Part shown: one piece after another, positions 61,205 through 64,000 of the stretch | Numbering within the stretch: the first letter of the stretch is position 1 | Layout: each line of letters begins with the position of its first letter | Source: Hyphomicrobiaceae bacterium | GTDB taxonomy: Bacteria > Pseudomonadota > Alphaproteobacteria > Rhizobiales > Hyphomicrobiaceae | Length of the DNA: 64,000 nt | Direction of reading: 5' to 3' | NCBI GenBank assembly: GCA_041397645.1 | Contig: JAWKWE010000005.1 | Coordinates: 1-64,000 of the forward strand | Made by a program: the position numbers and the translations under genes | The notes under the pieces: generated by a model | What the model saw: only the letters and a program-made list of their open reading frames with translations | Databases searched by the model: none | Told to the model about the DNA's origin: nothing

Positions 61205-61561
61205 ATGGACACATCGATGAAACGCAGAAGCTTTCGCAACCAGATTGTTCTTGCGGCGTCCTTTGTTGCACTGGCCTTTGTTGCTCCCGCTCAAGCGGCG
61301 GGTGATCCAGCTGCCGGCAAGAAGAAGGCGTTGATGTGCACGGCATGTCACGGAGCCAACGGCATAGCGACGCTTCCCGAAGCGCCGAATCTCGCGGGGC
61401 AGAATGCCACGTACATGATCAAGGCTCTTCATGATTTTAAGACCGGCGAGCGCAAGAACGCGCAGATGTCGGTAGTCGTAGGAACTCTGTCCGATCAGGA
61501 TATCGCTGATCTCGCAGCCTATTTTGCTTCCTTCAAGATCGTGGTGGAAACGCCCAAGTAG
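61205..61561 (+). CDS. Periplasmic cytochrome c (c553-like)
   Basis: About 118 residues. A signal peptide (VLAASFVALAFVAPAQA) precedes the haem site CTACHG (C45, C48, H49) and the distal methionine M88 in NAQMSVV. The short length, NLAGQNATYMIKALHDFK and the AYFAS-like end (LAAYFASFK) place it with c553-type soluble cytochromes. The start at residue 5 (61217) is an alternative. It is probably the electron acceptor of the dehydrogenase encoded before it. Confidence 0.88.
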   Translation: MDTSMKRRSFRNQIVLAASFVALAFVAPAQAAGDPAAGKKKALMCTACHGANGIATLPEAPNLAGQNATYMIKALHDFKTGERKNAQMSVVVGTLSDQDIADLAAYFASFKIVVETPK

Positions 61562-61602
61562 AGCCGAAGCGGCCACAAAGAACGGCGTTCGATCTACCCT
61601 CC

Positions 61603-61715
61603 AAGATTACAGTAATCTTACAAATCCCCTGCGGGACGATCGGATGCACGATTGGCTCGCACTCTTATAAATCAGCGTTTTGATCTGCAGACGGGGTTGC
61701 CTTTCCGGTCTGCAG
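61603..61715 (+). promoter_or_regulatory. Two inverted repeats in the leader of the deacetylase gene
   Basis: AAGATTAC-A-GTAATCTT (61603-61619) is a perfect palindrome fit for an operator. CTGCAGAC...GTCTGCAG (61685-61692 with 61708-61715) can form a hairpin in the RNA. Both lie before the gene at 61776; no matching regulator is encoded nearby. Confidence 0.45.
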
Positions 61716-61775
61716 GCACGACAACATGCGACTTACGATTTCGGGGAATCACTACATTTCTGGGAGGACGGGGTT

Positions 61776-63059
61776 ATGAGCGCGCACTCGACGGCGTTCG
61801 CCGTTGTTTTGACGGCCGCTTTCTACTCATCGGCTGCGGCGATTGCTGAGACCGCGCCGCCGTGCACCAATCCGAACGCTCTTGGAGTTTCGCGTACCGT
61901 TCAGATCGACACCACCGGTGGTCCGGGCTTCGGCTTTGAGCATTATAAGGCCAATGATTTTCTGCAGCCGAAGGAAGTCGTGCTGACCTTCGATGACGGG
62001 CCGCAGAAGTATTCGACCGAGGCTGTGCTCGCGGCGCTGGGCGAGGAATGTGTAAAGGCGACATTCTTCTCAGTCGGCAAAATGGCGCTGGGCTATCCCG
62101 AAATCATTCGCGAGGTGGCGCACGCCGGTCATACCGTCGGTACGCACACCTGGAGCCACAAGGCGCTGCGCAAACTCAAGACATTCGAAGAAGGTAAGGA
62201 CGAGATCGAGCGCGGAATATCGGCCGTGCATCGCGCGGTAGGTGGAGACGTTGCGCCGTTCTTCCGCTACCCGACGCTGGTCGATACCAAGGAGTCTCTG
62301 GAGTATCTCGGCAAGCGCAACATTGCGATGTTCTCAACCGACATCGACAGTCTCGATTATAAAATCCAAAGTCCTCAGAACATCGTAAAAACGGTGATGA
62401 CTAAGCTGGAGAAGACCGGCAAGGGCATCATCTTGATGCACGACATCCATCAGAAGACCGCCAAAGCCGTTCCTCTTCTGATCGCGGAACTGAAGAAGGG
62501 TGGCTACAAGATCGTTCACATCACGCCGAAGGCTGAGGTGACGACGCTGCCCGAATATGATGCTGCTATCGAGAAAGACGCCAAGGGCTTGCCCCAGGTC
62601 GGGCAGGAACGTCCCATCAGCTCCATTGTGAAGACCATCGACGGCGAGGTGCCCGAGGCTGAAAAGGCTGCGCGCGAAGCAGCCTCGCAGGCAAAGGCTG
62701 CCACCGCCGAAGCCCCGTCCGCGCCTGCGCCGCCACCCTCCGAGCCGGCTGAAGCTGCGCAACATGAGAATGGTTCCGCGGCCGCCGTGGAGCCTGCATC
62801 GGATAATGCCGAGCCTGAAGGGATCGCGACCGAAAACAGCGATGCTGCTGAGGCGGAACCTGCTGAGCCGGCTACGCAGCATGTCGCTCAAGACGCTCCC
62901 ATGCGGCATCAGACCGGATCGATTGAGGAAACACGAACGGCCGCTGCGCCTGCGGGAGAAGCGTCGTCTGCAGTCGAAGCGCAAGGCGCTGCGCCTCAGC
63001 CGGCCAAGACTTGGAGCGCACGAGCTGTGGAAATCTGGCAAATGTGGTTTGGCAAGTAG
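61776..63059 (+). CDS. Secreted polysaccharide deacetylase with disordered C-terminal extension
   Basis: 427 residues. A signal peptide (AFAVVLTAAFYSSAAAIA) leads to the NodB domain. LTFDDGPQ carries the general-base aspartate and HTWSHKAL the metal histidines, and a catalytic-site Arg is in FFRYPTLVD. DIDSLDY and LMHDIH follow. It removes acetyl groups from a wall or exopolysaccharide in the periplasm. The last 125 residues are Ala/Pro/Glu/Ser-rich and likely disordered. The ATG at 61776 has GGGAGG nine bases upstream. Confidence 0.9.
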   Translation: MSAHSTAFAVVLTAAFYSSAAAIAETAPPCTNPNALGVSRTVQIDTTGGPGFGFEHYKANDFLQPKEVVLTFDDGPQKYSTEAVLAALGEECVKATFFSVGKMALGYPEIIREVAHAGHTVGTHTWSHKALRKLKTFEEGKDEIERGISAVHRAVGGDVAPFFRYPTLVDTKESLEYLGKRNIAMFSTDIDSLDYKIQSPQNIVKTVMTKLEKTGKGIILMHDIHQKTAKAVPLLIAELKKGGYKIVHITPKAEVTTLPEYDAAIEKDAKGLPQVGQERPISSIVKTIDGEVPEAEKAAREAASQAKAATAEAPSAPAPPPSEPAEAAQHENGSAAAVEPASDNAEPEGIATENSDAAEAEPAEPATQHVAQDAPMRHQTGSIEETRTAAAPAGEASSAVEAQGAAPQPAKTWSARAVEIWQMWFGK

Positions 63060-63091
63060 TCGTCCACAGCCGCTAGCAACTGAGTTTCAAC

Positions 63092-63128
63092 AAGACGCCG
63101 GGTCGAAATGCCCGGCGTCTTATCTTTT
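63092..63128 (+). terminator. Terminator of the deacetylase gene
   Basis: A perfect 11-bp stem (63092-63102 with 63111-63121), loop TCGAAATG, followed by ATCTTTT. It lies 33 bases past the stop codon. Confidence 0.85.
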
Positions 63129-63204
63129 GGCGGATGACTGTGGATCGCAGAAAGCCTTGCGCGAAGCGCGCATCATCTGGATGCGGTTATGACTAGCAAC
63201 CGTC

Positions 63205-63239
63205 CTAAAAGAGAAACGGGTGGCATTGAGCCACCCGTT
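63205..63239 (-). terminator. Terminator for a leftward transcript
   Basis: A 9-bp stem (63215-63223 with 63231-63239), loop of seven, followed on the minus strand by TCTCTTTTAG. It would end a transcript from the right, yet no accepted leftward gene lies there. Confidence 0.5.
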
Positions 63240-63795
63240 CCGCTTGAAAGACCGCAGGGTCTTCCGGGTCCGCCGCAAACCTCTAGCGTTGTCAAAATGC
63301 ATCGCTGCACATCGACCGAAAACTCTAGGTTCATCTCTTCTCGGAATAACATTCCGACGCGAGTAACTGGCGGTTTTATGTGAGAATTCTTACCCCCAGC
63401 TGATCCCCCGATCAGCCGTCCCACAAGAAAAAGATTAGAACGGACGATTGTTGACATCCACAACAAAATGCAAATCGCGATTCGATTCGGTTGAGTTGTG
63501 GCAATTATGTAGCATGCGCATCTTAGGCGCTTTCTGAATGGGCCGTATTTACTGCGCTCATGGGGTGTTCAGGTGCGAGGCGATACCTTTCCAACGTCGC
63601 GGCGCTCAATTTTTCCGAGCGGAGCATCGGCGGGTGGAGGACGGCAAACCTCTCGGTTGACGATGCTATATGGCAACGCTCACACCGTGAACTGATCTGA
63701 TGCGGTATCCGTCTCCACCCAAGTGTCGTAAAAAACGCGCCGGGGCGGGCACTCATCCCGCAGGTGATAAGGTGGTTTGTTGCGGAGGCGCTTTC

Positions 63796-64000
63796 ATGTC
63801 CATTCAGAAGTTTTTGGCGCGCGGGTTCAGCGCCGTTATTCTCGCTCTTGCGGGCATCATGACGTTCACGGCTATTGCAGACGCACACCCTCATAAGCGG
63901 TATCGGCGTCACTCGTATAATTCTGCGCGCGACGTTGAAGTTCAGGTGAACATCCATCGTCTTGTTGCACTCGATAAGGGGGATGCTTTCAGCTCAGAGG
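63796..64000 (+). CDS. Secreted protein, N-terminal part
   Basis: 68 residues to the window edge. GGAGG precedes the ATG by seven bases. A clear signal peptide (GFSAVILALAGIMTFTAIADA) is followed by HPHKRYRRHSYNSARDVEVQVNIHRLV. The mature part starts with a basic His/Arg/Tyr-rich stretch. The rest lies beyond the window, so no function can be proposed. Confidence 0.7.
   Translation, partial: MSIQKFLARGFSAVILALAGIMTFTAIADAHPHKRYRRHSYNSARDVEVQVNIHRLVALDKGDAFSSE

Larger units (their letters stand above)
63060..63795. other. Intergenic region with terminators
   Basis: 736 bases. Two hairpins occupy the left end. A minus-strand frame at 63523-63756 encodes about 77 residues with a CERCH haem-like motif but no signal peptide; it may be a remnant (see findings). 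Promoters for the rightmost gene should lie near 63650-63780. Nothing else identified. Confidence 0.45.

Overview
This window comes from the chromosome of an alphaproteobacterium, most likely a methylotroph of the Hyphomicrobium type. The base composition is GC-rich. It carries a bacterial tetrahydromethanopterin (H4MPT) C1 cluster (fae, mch, mtdB, beta-RFAP synthase and companion cofactor genes), a complete pqqABCDE operon, several c-type cytochromes, a PQQ-type sorbosone dehydrogenase and a bactofilin. The genus is inferred from gene content; no rRNA or tRNA gene is present to confirm it.

Layout. 1-0.8 kb: 3' end of katG. 0.9-14 kb: a TPR protein, then a long leftward catabolic operon: TRAP uptake system, acyl-CoA ligase, AEC permease, ThDP enzyme, SDR, ACAD10/11-type acyl-CoA dehydrogenase and APH-type kinase. 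It is divergent from a GntR regulator and a thiolase, with a striking double palindrome between them. The kinase-dehydrogenase pair points to 4-hydroxyacyl-CoA breakdown of the levulinate (lva) type. The TRAP binding protein appears frameshifted. 14-24 kb: an old-yellow-enzyme reductase and a zinc-ribbon metallopeptidase divergent from a transglutaminase / circularly permuted ATP-grasp / alpha-E cluster whose product is unknown. 24-28 kb: a non-homologous end-joining operon (ku, a small RHH-like gene, and LigD split into PE-Pol and ligase genes).

28-38.5 kb: the H4MPT/methylofuran cluster. Leftward: beta-RFAP synthase, mtdB, ATP-grasp, mch, RimK-like ligase, CitG-like protein, then separately fae and an MfnF-like kinase. 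Rightward: a HisA/HisF-like protein and DUF4186, and a pterin dehydratase overlapping folK. Together these oxidise formaldehyde and make the cofactors that carry it. 38.6-42.6 kb: a cytochrome c and pqqABCDE, which supplies the cofactor of methanol and related dehydrogenases. 43-47 kb: assimilatory sulfite reductase (CysJ- and CysI-like).

47-64 kb: a mixed housekeeping and envelope region: cupin, MoxR ATPase, DksA with a long basic tail, a lectin-like secreted protein, three RlpA-like proteins, chromate transporter, CorA, bactofilin, a sorbosone dehydrogenase with its cytochrome c, and a polysaccharide deacetylase. The leader before the sorbosone dehydrogenase folds into a three-way junction and is the best candidate for an undescribed RNA element. 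The other leading candidate systems are the transglutaminase/ATP-grasp cluster and the 4-hydroxy acid operon. No CRISPR array, insertion sequence, prophage, rRNA or tRNA was seen.
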